Shown here: piece after piece, positions 34,532 to 43,800 of the stretch
How positions within the stretch are numbered: the first letter of the stretch is position 1
How the letters are laid out: every line of letters starts with the position of its first letter
The notes under the pieces: model-generated
Databases searched by the model: none
What the model was told of the DNA's origin: nothing
Seen by the model: only the letters and a program-made list of their open reading frames with translations
Assembly (NCBI RefSeq): GCF_902809855.1
Contig: NZ_CADDWJ010000003.1
Coordinates: 124,001 to 188,000, forward strand
Length of the DNA: 64,000 bases
From: Acinetobacter sp. Marseille-Q1618
GTDB lineage: Bacteria > Pseudomonadota > Gammaproteobacteria > Pseudomonadales > Moraxellaceae
Direction: 5' to 3'
Position numbers and translations under genes: made by a program

Positions 34532-35407
34532 CTATAACTGTTGACCGTACCAAGGCGCTAATTGCTTTTGCAACCAACGTAAAAACAATTCAAAACTCAC
34601 TGCAACAATCGCAATCACAATAATGCCAAGCACTACTGTGTCGGTAATTAAAAACTGTGCTGCCGATTGCACCATAAAACCAATTCCTCGATCAGCAGCC
34701 ACCAATTCTGCTGCAACGAGTGTCGACCAGCCCACACCGAGACCGATACGTATTCCTGTTAAAATATGTGGCAATGCTGTTGGTAAAATCACATATTGCA
34801 AGACTTGTGCCCGTGTTGCACCAAGCGAAAGTGCTGCTCGCTCACGGTTTTTTTGATGGCTCAAGACCCCATGCGCAGAACTGATAATCACGGGCGCTAA
34901 AATTGAAAAGAAAATCAATAAAATCTTGGTGGTTTCACCAATGCCGAACCAAATCACCAACAACGGTAAATAGGCTAAAGGTGGAATTGGTCGCAATAAC
35001 TCCACGAGAGGATCAAGTACTGCACGCACCCATTTATTTAGCCCCATCCAAAGTCCGATAGGGACACCGATCACAACCGCAGCGATCAAAGCAGTCAACA
35101 CACGTCTAATACTTTCAGCAAGATGCTGCCAAAGTGTCGCTTTCATAAAACCATCTTGGCTGACTTGGACAAATTTTTGCCATACTGCACTTGGAGAGGG
35201 TAAAAATAGCTCAGGGACTAAATGCAATGCACTCACCGCAAACCACAACAGTAAAATCGTACTCACACTGCCTAAGCTAATGACTAGGCTTAAATTTTTC
35301 ATCACAAACTTGGAAAATTTGAAAGTATTTGTCGAAGGTGTAATACGCTGTTCAGTCGCTGTTGCTGTCAGGTTTTTTTGAGCAATTTTGTGAATTTGAC
35401 TATTCAT
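34532..35407 (-). CDS. tauC: taurine ABC transporter permease
   Basis: TauC forms the membrane channel of the TauABC importer. The 291 residues have an N-terminal extension of about 35 residues and about six membrane segments (LVISLGSVSTILLLWFAVSA first). The EAA loop is GATRAQVLQYVILPTALPHI around residues 194-213, which docks on TauB. The start lies immediately after the tauB stop, and tauD follows after 10 bp. TauC and SsuC are close relatives; the taurine call rests on neighbouring tauD. Confidence 0.9.
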   Translation of the reverse strand: MNSQIHKIAQKNLTATATEQRITPSTNTFKFSKFVMKNLSLVISLGSVSTILLLWFAVSALHLVPELFLPSPSAVWQKFVQVSQDGFMKATLWQHLAESIRRVLTALIAAVVIGVPIGLWMGLNKWVRAVLDPLVELLRPIPPLAYLPLLVIWFGIGETTKILLIFFSILAPVIISSAHGVLSHQKNRERAALSLGATRAQVLQYVILPTALPHILTGIRIGLGVGWSTLVAAELVAADRGIGFMVQSAAQFLITDTVVLGIIVIAIVAVSFELFLRWLQKQLAPWYGQQL

Positions 35408-36193
35408 TTAAAGCTCCAAAGCCTGTAGTTTTTGATCTTTTAAGCGTTCAAATAATTGTTCACGTAGTTGAATAAAATATGGATCTGATTTGATTGAACG
35501 AATAGACTCACCTTGTCGATAGCGCTGTGCAAAGTCTAAATGTAGCGTTTCTACAATTGTGCCTGGACGTGCGGTCATCAGTACCAATTGATGACTGAGT
35601 AATAGCGCTTCTTCAATATCATGTGTGATCAAGAAAAAACCTTTATTTTCCTGAATCCACAACTTCAACACCAACTCTTGCATATTTTCACGGGTAAATG
35701 CATCGAGTGCTGCAAATGGCTCATCGAGTAAAATAAATGGTGCATGGCTAATCAAAGCACGTGCTATACCGACACGCTGTTTCATTCCACCTGACAATTC
35801 CCAAATATTAGACGTTGCCACATGTGCCAAACCGACAGTGGTTAAAATCGCATCGACTTGCTTGTGTATTTCTGTGGCATTTAGACCTTGTAATTTCAGT
35901 GAAAAAGCCACGTTTTCAGATACATTTAACCATGGCAATAAAGCGTGTTCCTGAAAAACCACCGCACGACGTGCATCAGGTTGCGTTAATACCTCATCAT
36001 TAATTTTCACGATACCTGAATCAACCCGCTGAAAACCTGCCAAAATATTTAACAAAGTCGTCTTGCCACAACCAGACTCTCCAAGCACTACAGTCAGAGA
36101 GGATTCTGGAATAGTGAGATTAATATTTTCCAAAACAGCAACATCATGATTTTCATAATGTAGTGTAATGTTTTCAGCTTTTAAAACAGACAT
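35408..36193 (-). CDS. tauB: taurine ABC transporter ATP-binding protein
   Basis: TauB hydrolyses ATP to drive taurine uptake. The 261-residue protein carries Walker A GESGCGKTTLLN, the Q-loop VVFQEHALLPW, signature LSGGMKQRVGIARAL, Walker B FILLDEPFAALD and switch His in LITHDIEEALLL. The ATG at 36193 has AGGA 6 nt upstream within the end of tauA; an adjacent GTG at 36196 is less likely. All catalytic motifs are intact. It couples to TauC through the EAA loop. Confidence 0.93.
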   Translation of the reverse strand: MSVLKAENITLHYENHDVAVLENINLTIPESSLTVVLGESGCGKTTLLNILAGFQRVDSGIVKINDEVLTQPDARRAVVFQEHALLPWLNVSENVAFSLKLQGLNATEIHKQVDAILTTVGLAHVATSNIWELSGGMKQRVGIARALISHAPFILLDEPFAALDAFTRENMQELVLKLWIQENKGFFLITHDIEEALLLSHQLVLMTARPGTIVETLHLDFAQRYRQGESIRSIKSDPYFIQLREQLFERLKDQKLQALEL

Positions 36194-36202
36194 CACTCAT
36201 CC

Positions 36203-37237
36203 TCAAGGTTGTACAAACTTAGGGTTAATATTGTCCTGATAACTTGCTTTCACTTGATCTACTTTGCCTTGCGCTTTTAAAAAGCTGGCTGTATCAAAAA
36301 TATTTTTAGCAAATTCTTGTTGGAAACTTTGTAGCTGCTGTTGCTGATTCAGATAAATATTACCTGACAATAACAATGCGATATCTTTCGGATCTGAACC
36401 TGTTAATGCTGAAATTTTTTGGATATTTTCTGAATTTTCTTGGAACGCTTGCGGTGCTTGGTTATATATATCAATTTGTTTTAAAGAAGTTTGTACGAAT
36501 GCTTTTAAAAATTGAGGATTTTTTTCTGCGAATTCTTTACGTACCACCCAAACATCGTAAGTTGCAGCGCCCCATTCACCGATTTGTTTAGAATCCGTCA
36601 AAACTTTTCCGCTCACTTTGGCTTTACTTAATGCTGGCTCCCATACATAAGCAGCATCAATATCACCACGCTCCCATGCTGCTGAGATTTCAGGTGGACG
36701 TAAGTTCACGATTTTGACTTGTGACTCTGCAATATTCCAATGTTTCAAGGCTGACAATAAGCTGTAATGTGCCGTAGATACAAATGGCACTGCAATGGTT
36801 TTGCCAATCAAATCCTGTGGCTTTTGAATATTAGATGAGTTACGTACGACTAAAGCTTCTGAAGCACCCAATTTTGCAGCAATAAAAAATACCTCTATCG
36901 GTAAGTTACGACTGGCAGCCGCAGCAAAAGGACTGCTGCCAATATTGCCAATATCCACATCACCTGATGCTAAAGCATTTACGACATCCGCACCTGTATC
37001 AAACTTTTTCCACTGAATAGTCTGTTGACTCGCTTTTTCATAATCACCATTTGCCTGCGCCACCTTAGTTGGGTCAACCCCAGTTTGATATGCGATGACT
37101 ACTGCTGAATCAGATTTTGTGGATGGATTAACGGCTGTTTCAGTTGCGATATTTTTATTTTTTTGGAAATAAACAAAAGCCACAATTGCCACAATAACAA
37201 TCGCAGTAATGATCAAAGGTTTAGATGATTTACTCAT
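36203..37237 (-). CDS. tauA: taurine ABC transporter substrate-binding protein
   Basis: The 344-residue protein has a hydrophobic N-terminal segment (PLIITAIVIVAIVAFVYF) without an obvious cleavage site, so it may stay anchored in the inner membrane facing the periplasm. The mature part is an SsuA/TauA-type periplasmic binding fold: AYQTGVDPTKVAQANG, GADVVNALASGDVDIGNIGSSPFAA, ALVVRNSSNI and the AAYVWEPAL strand, which are characteristic of taurine/sulfonate receptors. First gene of tauABCD; the 153-bp upstream gap should hold the promoter, probably sulfur-controlled. Confidence 0.93.
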   Translation of the reverse strand: MSKSSKPLIITAIVIVAIVAFVYFQKNKNIATETAVNPSTKSDSAVVIAYQTGVDPTKVAQANGDYEKASQQTIQWKKFDTGADVVNALASGDVDIGNIGSSPFAAAASRNLPIEVFFIAAKLGASEALVVRNSSNIQKPQDLIGKTIAVPFVSTAHYSLLSALKHWNIAESQVKIVNLRPPEISAAWERGDIDAAYVWEPALSKAKVSGKVLTDSKQIGEWGAATYDVWVVRKEFAEKNPQFLKAFVQTSLKQIDIYNQAPQAFQENSENIQKISALTGSDPKDIALLLSGNIYLNQQQQLQSFQQEFAKNIFDTASFLKAQGKVDQVKASYQDNINPKFVQP

Positions 37238-37390
37238 ATATTTTTCAGCAAAAGTAAGAACTCTGACTTATGCTAATGACTCAGCTTTGCATTGAAAAAT
37301 AAATTAAATGCTATTATTTATCACATTTTTGTATTTACGATTTTTAGATATCTATTCAAGAATATTTTATTTATCCATTAAATTAGCGAC

Positions 37391-38986
37391 TCATTTTTGC
37401 TCTTGTACTAAACTTTCATGCAACACATTGGAAAAACGATAGGTATGCGCAATTAATCGCTCAATCCAACGCTGCGCTGCCAATAACTCTACACTTTTTG
37501 CCGCATTGAGTTGATTTAATACCGTATATTCTAAAACCTGATTGCGTATTTCGGTACGATGTTTGCTCGCCCATTTCTTTAATGCATTTAATTCTGTACG
37601 CAATTTCTCAATTTGTGTAGGCTCACCCAAATGACTTAAATTTTCAATATAACTCTCTAAAATATGTGAATAATCAAGCGCCAACTGGAAAATCGCAGGA
37701 TGCATTCTTAACAAAGCTGCATTATCAATTTTTTCTAAATCACTACGTAATACTCTGACATAGACCATCACCCTTAAAATCGCTAAAAAATGTTGTTGTA
37801 ATTCTGGATTATGGGCGATCGTAATCTTTTCTAAATATGCCTCTAAATGCAAAATAATGTCATCTAATTGTTTAAGTTTGCTTTTATCGGGCAATATCCC
37901 ATCTCGAAACGCTTTGTGTAAGGCATTAAAAATTTCAAATAAAATATGACTTTGTACAGTTTCTGCTGCTTGAATCGCCACAATAGGGACTTGTAAACTG
38001 GCTTCATCTAAACAGTTTAAAATACTCGGTGAATGTTCTGGTAATAACCGAATAACCAAAGCTTCTAAAGGCTTCAACACAGGCATAAAAATACACGCCC
38101 CGACCATACTAAATGCCGTATGAAACAATGCCACCATCACCAACGCATCCCAACGACTCAACCAAGATATATGTTGATATAGCCACAACAGCACTGGGGC
38201 TAAGAGTACAAATGCAACAATTGCAGCCACCAGATTAAAAATGACATTGACCGCAACAGTTCTTTTGGCATTGATAGATGCACCAATCGCGGACAATATG
38301 GTAATACCGACTGACCCGATATTTTGCCCGATCACCAGATACAGCGCTTGAGATAAATCAATTGCACCACTCGCCAAAGCGGCTAAGGTTGCCGTAATTG
38401 AGGCACTAGATGACTGTAAAATCAAAGTCATCACGATACCAATGGCAACCAAAAGTAACTTTGCCCAAAAACCATCGGCACTTAAAAATGAAAGATCAAC
38501 ACGATTTGAGAAACCTGCCATCGCCTCTTGTAAAACGGCAATACCAAAAAAAATCATGCCAAATCCTGCCAAAATCAACCCAAACAATTTCAGTCGATCT
38601 TTGGCAACCAAATGCAGCATCGCACCAAAACCAATAAATGGCAACGCAAACATAGAAATAGAAAACTTTAAACCCAGAAATGCCACCAACCAACCTGTGC
38701 TGGTTGTACCGATATTTGCCCCGATTACCACGCCCATCGCTTGAGCGAAAGTCATCACGCCTGCATTAACAAACCCAACTGTCGCTACTGTTGTCGCTGT
38801 GGAGGAATTGACCAAAATCGTCAACCCAATCCCAGACAATAAAGCTTTCATGGGGGTATTGGTAAATTGGGTAAATAAATGTTTGAGGGTTTCGCCTGTA
38901 ATGTCTTTTAGACCATTGGTCATTAAAGTCATGCCCAATAAAAACAAGCCTACACCACCGCACAGTTCTGCAAATACTTGAAGCAC
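37391..38986 (-). CDS. Na/Pi cotransporter family protein with PhoU-like C-terminus
   Basis: The first 310 residues form the NptA/YjbB-type Na/Pi transporter, with the two inverted QSS-type repeats ILVNSSTATTVATVGFVNAG and LQSSSASITATLAALASGAI and the GANIGTT and GQNIGS segments. The C-terminal 200 residues are helical and PhoU-like. It probably exports or moves phosphate with sodium across the inner membrane. I use GTG 38986 (GAGGGG 6 nt upstream) rather than the TTG at 38998, giving 532 residues. It is a single gene between the tau operon and an orphan solute-binding protein. Confidence 0.87.
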   Translation of the reverse strand: MLQVFAELCGGVGLFLLGMTLMTNGLKDITGETLKHLFTQFTNTPMKALLSGIGLTILVNSSTATTVATVGFVNAGVMTFAQAMGVVIGANIGTTSTGWLVAFLGLKFSISMFALPFIGFGAMLHLVAKDRLKLFGLILAGFGMIFFGIAVLQEAMAGFSNRVDLSFLSADGFWAKLLLVAIGIVMTLILQSSSASITATLAALASGAIDLSQALYLVIGQNIGSVGITILSAIGASINAKRTVAVNVIFNLVAAIVAFVLLAPVLLWLYQHISWLSRWDALVMVALFHTAFSMVGACIFMPVLKPLEALVIRLLPEHSPSILNCLDEASLQVPIVAIQAAETVQSHILFEIFNALHKAFRDGILPDKSKLKQLDDIILHLEAYLEKITIAHNPELQQHFLAILRVMVYVRVLRSDLEKIDNAALLRMHPAIFQLALDYSHILESYIENLSHLGEPTQIEKLRTELNALKKWASKHRTEIRNQVLEYTVLNQLNAAKSVELLAAQRWIERLIAHTYRFSNVLHESLVQEQK

Positions 38987-39206
38987 ATTTCCCCTCAATC
39001 AGGTTTTATTGGACAAATTTCATTGAACAAAATCAATTTAGTTTATGCATTTTCAAATGCTGATTTGTAGATTGAATATACTTAACTTTATACCTAGCAA
39101 GCATTAGCGAAATAAAAAATATTAAATAAAATCAGTTTTCTCTAAAATATATGCAATTTCATACTGGATAAAATATTTCATACCTCATCCATAATGCACC
39201 CAAACT

Positions 39207-39229
39207 AAAATGCCCTATATTTCAGGGCA
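39207..39229 (-). terminator. intrinsic terminator of the solute-binding-protein gene
   Basis: TGCCCT/AGGGCA around a 7-nt loop on the minus strand, followed by TTTT, 33 bp past the stop. Confidence 0.75.
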
Positions 39230-39262
39230 TTTAAAAAATTCTATCAAATTCAGCTAATCAAA

Positions 39263-40573
39263 TTATTCATCATTTAAAGCACATTCAAAACTGCTTGGGT
39301 TTTGTGAACAACGTACTTTTTTCAAGATTCGCATCATGGCAGGATCATAATATCCATCTTTGGTCATCTGAATACGCGCTTCTCGCATAATTTTAATATA
39401 ACCAGGTTTGTCTGCTTCTCGCATTTCCATCCAATATTTTGCAGGGATTTCTTTTTCAAGTTTATCTACAAAATCAAAAGCAGGACTAAGCTGTTTAGAA
39501 ATCATTTCACGTGCAATTGGCCCCATCCCTGCAGGGAATTTATTGCGGTGCATGATCAATGTACCTGTCACTTGGATCAGTGGAAATTTGATAATACCTC
39601 CCACAGTTTTACCTGTTTTATCATTCATACCTTTATGTAGTTCCAAAGGCTTAAACAACAATGCAGGCCCTGCCATGATATCGACTTCTTTGTTATTAAA
39701 CTTTCCACCAACAGTCAAGAGATCGACTGAAACTGGCTGAGCACCTACATTTTGTACTAATTTCTTTTGTGTGCCGTCAAAATTCATCACAGCAACTTTT
39801 TTACCAGCCGCTTTTGCCAAAGTATCAATACGACGGTCATTCACCATGATATATGCTGCACCTAATGGTACGATTCCGACCACCTCATAGTCTTTATTCA
39901 CCATTTTGGCATCATATTCAGGACGTGCTAACAACTGAATCACAGAGGACAATTGTTTATAACTTTGTACAGCACCAATGGCATCAATACTCCCGACAAA
40001 AGAGTTAAATTGTCGGGCACGTAAATTACTAATCCCTGCACCATCACAGCGTTTACTGCGAAAATCTTCCGTTAAAACACGTTCATCGGTATAGACTTTT
40101 AAATTCAATTCAGTGGTAGCTTTTTTCTTTAATTTTGGATAATCAATATCAATGCGCATTTGCAGTTTTGATGGTCGGGTGATTTTTAAATCTACCCCAA
40201 ACTGTTTGGCTACTTGTGCGATACGTGGTAATTCACTGATATAGCTGGTCGCTTGTTCAAAAGCTTCACCATTTGCACCATCTGGTGAATATACACATAG
40301 CGTTACTTGCTTAGGAATTTGCGCCCATATTTTAGAGTCATCCATTAATTTTTTAATTTTCTGTTGTGAGTGTTGCGAAAGTGTCAAATCTAATTTGGGG
40401 GTAGGTGCTGCATATACTGAATATGATAAAGAAAACGGCAATAACAAGCCCATTGCTAAGCACGTGTTTTTACACTTCTGTACAGTAAGTTTTTTCCATT
40501 TTAAAGGGTTTTGTATTTTCATTTTATGATCCATTTTTTCAATATGCTTGCGAATATCACTATCCACCAACAA
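39263..40573 (-). CDS. orphan putative solute-binding protein (DUF6091/TRAP DctP-like)
   Basis: After a signal peptide (LAMGLLLPFSLSYSVYA) the 436-residue protein resembles TRAP-type periplasmic receptors: LCVYSPDGANGEAFEQA, the LNLKVYTDERVLTEDFRSKRCDGAGI strand region, VGSIDAIGAVQSY, YEVVGIVPLGAAYIMVNDRRI and NNKEVDIMAGPALLFKPLE. No TRAP permease genes are nearby, so the protein is an orphan. The N-terminus is uncertain: TTG at 40573 or 40570 has AAGGA upstream, but the n-region before the signal is unusually long; Met17 or Met19 would make a shorter leader. Confidence 0.72.
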   Translation of the reverse strand: MLVDSDIRKHIEKMDHKMKIQNPLKWKKLTVQKCKNTCLAMGLLLPFSLSYSVYAAPTPKLDLTLSQHSQQKIKKLMDDSKIWAQIPKQVTLCVYSPDGANGEAFEQATSYISELPRIAQVAKQFGVDLKITRPSKLQMRIDIDYPKLKKKATTELNLKVYTDERVLTEDFRSKRCDGAGISNLRARQFNSFVGSIDAIGAVQSYKQLSSVIQLLARPEYDAKMVNKDYEVVGIVPLGAAYIMVNDRRIDTLAKAAGKKVAVMNFDGTQKKLVQNVGAQPVSVDLLTVGGKFNNKEVDIMAGPALLFKPLELHKGMNDKTGKTVGGIIKFPLIQVTGTLIMHRNKFPAGMGPIAREMISKQLSPAFDFVDKLEKEIPAKYWMEMREADKPGYIKIMREARIQMTKDGYYDPAMMRILKKVRCSQNPSSFECALNDE

Positions 40574-40771
40574 ATCATCCTTATATTCATGACTAAGTTA
40601 AGGGATGTATCAATAGATTCAATTGACTATAAATATCCAACTTTTGTCAAAAATGTAAAATTTTAAACTATCTTTCCAATATCTTATTATTTAACTATTT
40701 ATCAATAATTTAAATTAAATAAATAATTTTACCATTTATCTGATTATGACGATGTTATTGCTAGGAAATAT

Positions 40772-40795
40772 AAAAAGCTCCCGAAGGAGCTTTTT
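40772..40795 (-). terminator. intrinsic terminator of the adhesin gene
   Basis: AAAAAGCTCC and GGAGCTTTTT flank a CGAA tetraloop (stem of 10 bp), 33 bp after the stop of the adhesin gene. Confidence 0.85.
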
Positions 40796-40827
40796 ATATT
40801 TAGAAAAATAATACAGTGATCAAATCA

Positions 40828-43800
40828 TTAGATGATGATTTGATTATTTTGCAATAATTCTTCAAGTGTAAGATCAGTTGTTTGATTATTTAATACCAAC
40901 AATTCAGCACCTTGATACTGTGCAGCTTTGCCATCGCGGTCAATTGAAATCACTGACTGGTCTTGCTCTGCATCATAGCTGACTGTTAAGTATTCATTGA
41001 TATTTTCAAGACTCGCATTGTGATCAAGTAATGCCGAAACATCAATCTGATCTGTAGATGAAAAATCATTGACAGTTGTTAAGCTATTCCCACCTAAATG
41101 ATCATCATTTAATACATTAAAAATTAGATTTGCATCTTGCTCAACTGCAGTATGCTCAGCAAATGCCTCTGCTTTAAATCCCACGTTTGAAGGTGGATAC
41201 AAAGTCATATCAAACTCAAGTTCTGAACTTGCTGTTGAATGATTAGATTGTTCTGTGGCAATAGCTTCTACTTTTACTTTTAATGCCAAAGAAGAACCAG
41301 TCACAGTAAAATCAGATGGTGCAACAGCGACTAGACTTGCACCATCTAAAGACATGCCATCGGCAGCAAAGCTTAATTGACCATTTGCATCCGCTGTACC
41401 CAATAAAAGACGTGAACCATCTGCAGCCAATGCATAAATCATCATGCCTTCAATTAAACCTGAGAAATTTAAGGTCAAGCTTTCTGAACCATCTACATCA
41501 TTCAAACTTGTACTGAGCAACCCAAGCGAAATATCTTGTCCAACTTCACCACTTAAGTTGAAGTATGGACGATGAAAACCATTTTCATCTTTATCCGTTA
41601 CACTCCCTTGAATCAGATCAGATATTTTCCATTCCACCGATGGATTGGTTTGTTGATAGAAATCATTCAAACCTGACAATGCGGTGTCTAAATCAGGATA
41701 ATAACTGATTGTGTCACCATGTGACTGATCTACTAATTGGAAATTATAATTTCCGACACCTGATTGGTTATGCATATAGAAATCAAAGGTATAGAAGCCA
41801 GACTCAGTTGCGGTAAAACTTCGATCTACTGACGTGCTTAATCCACCCCAACTCACAAAGACTGGGTCTTCATTTCCAATAATGAGCATACCACTATCAT
41901 CTGCTACACCTTTATAGTTATAGGTATGACCTTTCTCAAGATAAACATAACCTGTAATTGCGACACCTTTATAGGTTGCAACATCACCATTAGTCAAACT
42001 AGTTGTTCCACCACTCGTTGCAGGTTTATGTGTGGTATTACGCTCACTGGTTAAGTATTCAAATACTGTTTTTAAAGTATCTGCAGGCATACCATTACCA
42101 CCACCCTGTAGCAAATCGTAGGTTTTTCCATCAACAGTGACAGATTTCAAACTCTCCCATGTTTTAATATTTAAATTAAGTGCGGTTGGACTCCAATCCA
42201 ACAAGTTAAGTGATAGGTTTGGTGTATCAGCAACAGCTTCAACCATCACATCAACAGAACCTGTAGAAGTATTGACCCCATCATGTACTTCAAAATCAAG
42301 CGTTGTATATGCTGAATCGGCAGATGTTGACGCATCATTCAAATCAGGTTTAAAGCTTAATTGACCTGCATCAATATCTGCTTTAGTTAAATCCGCCAAC
42401 ATATTAACATCTGTCACAACTTGACCATTTAGATATAAAGTACCGTTGACTGGTAACGCTGTAAATGAAACAGCTAACTTATTCAAATCAGTACTGTTAT
42501 CCGTAATACCTAATTGTGCCCATGTAATCACAACAGAAGTATCTTCATCAGTTGTAATTAAAGTCTTTTCAATATCAGGTGGTGCATTATCAACATCTTC
42601 AGTATCTAAACCTTCTAAACCAAGGTTACCCACCAAATCTTGGTAACTACCTTTAGGCACTGTCACAGTGATGATGTCATCGACAGGCATATCTATCATT
42701 GCATCAAAGTTTAATGCACTGCTATCTGACTTATTCCAATTCACAATAATTTCATTACCTGAAGTATCATTCACAGTGACTTGCGACAAATCAATACTGT
42801 TTGGATCAACATCGGAATCATATTTCAGTGTGATTTTTCCTGTTGCATCAATCTCTACAGTGACTTTTGGTGGAACAATATCAACCATGACATCGCGCAA
42901 AGTTTCATCAGATTTCACACCTGATGTATTGGATGTGGCTTGTGCCGTAATATCAAAATCTTGTGCAACATCTGCTTTAGGCACATTCACAGACCAAGTG
43001 CCATCAGTATTTACTGTTACTTGTGAACCTGTATATGTTGTACCTGCAATTGTTACTGTCATGGTGACATCTGGGTTACTGACTTTACCTGTGATGGTAA
43101 CGGTATCAGCAAAATCAGCATATTCAGCTTCATTGATGACATCATTACCTGACACCAGATCAATCGAAACAAATGGCAAGCTAATCGTATCTTCTATAGG
43201 CTTTTCATCTTGATTTTTTGTCTGTGCAGTAATTTGGTCATTTGTACCTTCAACAATTTCTGTAGTTAACTGCCAATATCCATTTTCATCAGAGCGAATT
43301 CCTTCAACTATCGTACCATTTGGCAGAATTACAGTGACATCTTGATTTGCGCCTGTAAGACCTGTAATCAGCTTATCATTTGAGCCTACAATTGAGGTGA
43401 CACTGGTAATTTTGATGGTGATATCTGTATCTGTAGCACCCAGACCTACATTCCCCACTAAATCTGTATAGCTTTGATCTTTAACCTTTACCTCAACAGT
43501 AGTGCCTTGTTCTGTATTTTGAAGTTGTGCGGTCCACGTGCCATCAGCATTTTCAATTAGGGTTCCTGGTTTTAATTGTCCTCCTGTAATCACAATATCA
43601 GAGGCATCAAAACCTTGAATAACCTCATCAAAGGTAAAAGTTACCGAAGTTCTATCTTCACTGATCGCAACTTTTACAGTTGGCGATAAGGTATCCACAG
43701 GTACTGTAGTTTCGCCACCCGTACCTGGATTACCTGTTTTATCGATATAAGTTGGTTGACCATCTTTGTCCTTCACTGGTACTTCAACTTTGACTTCAGT

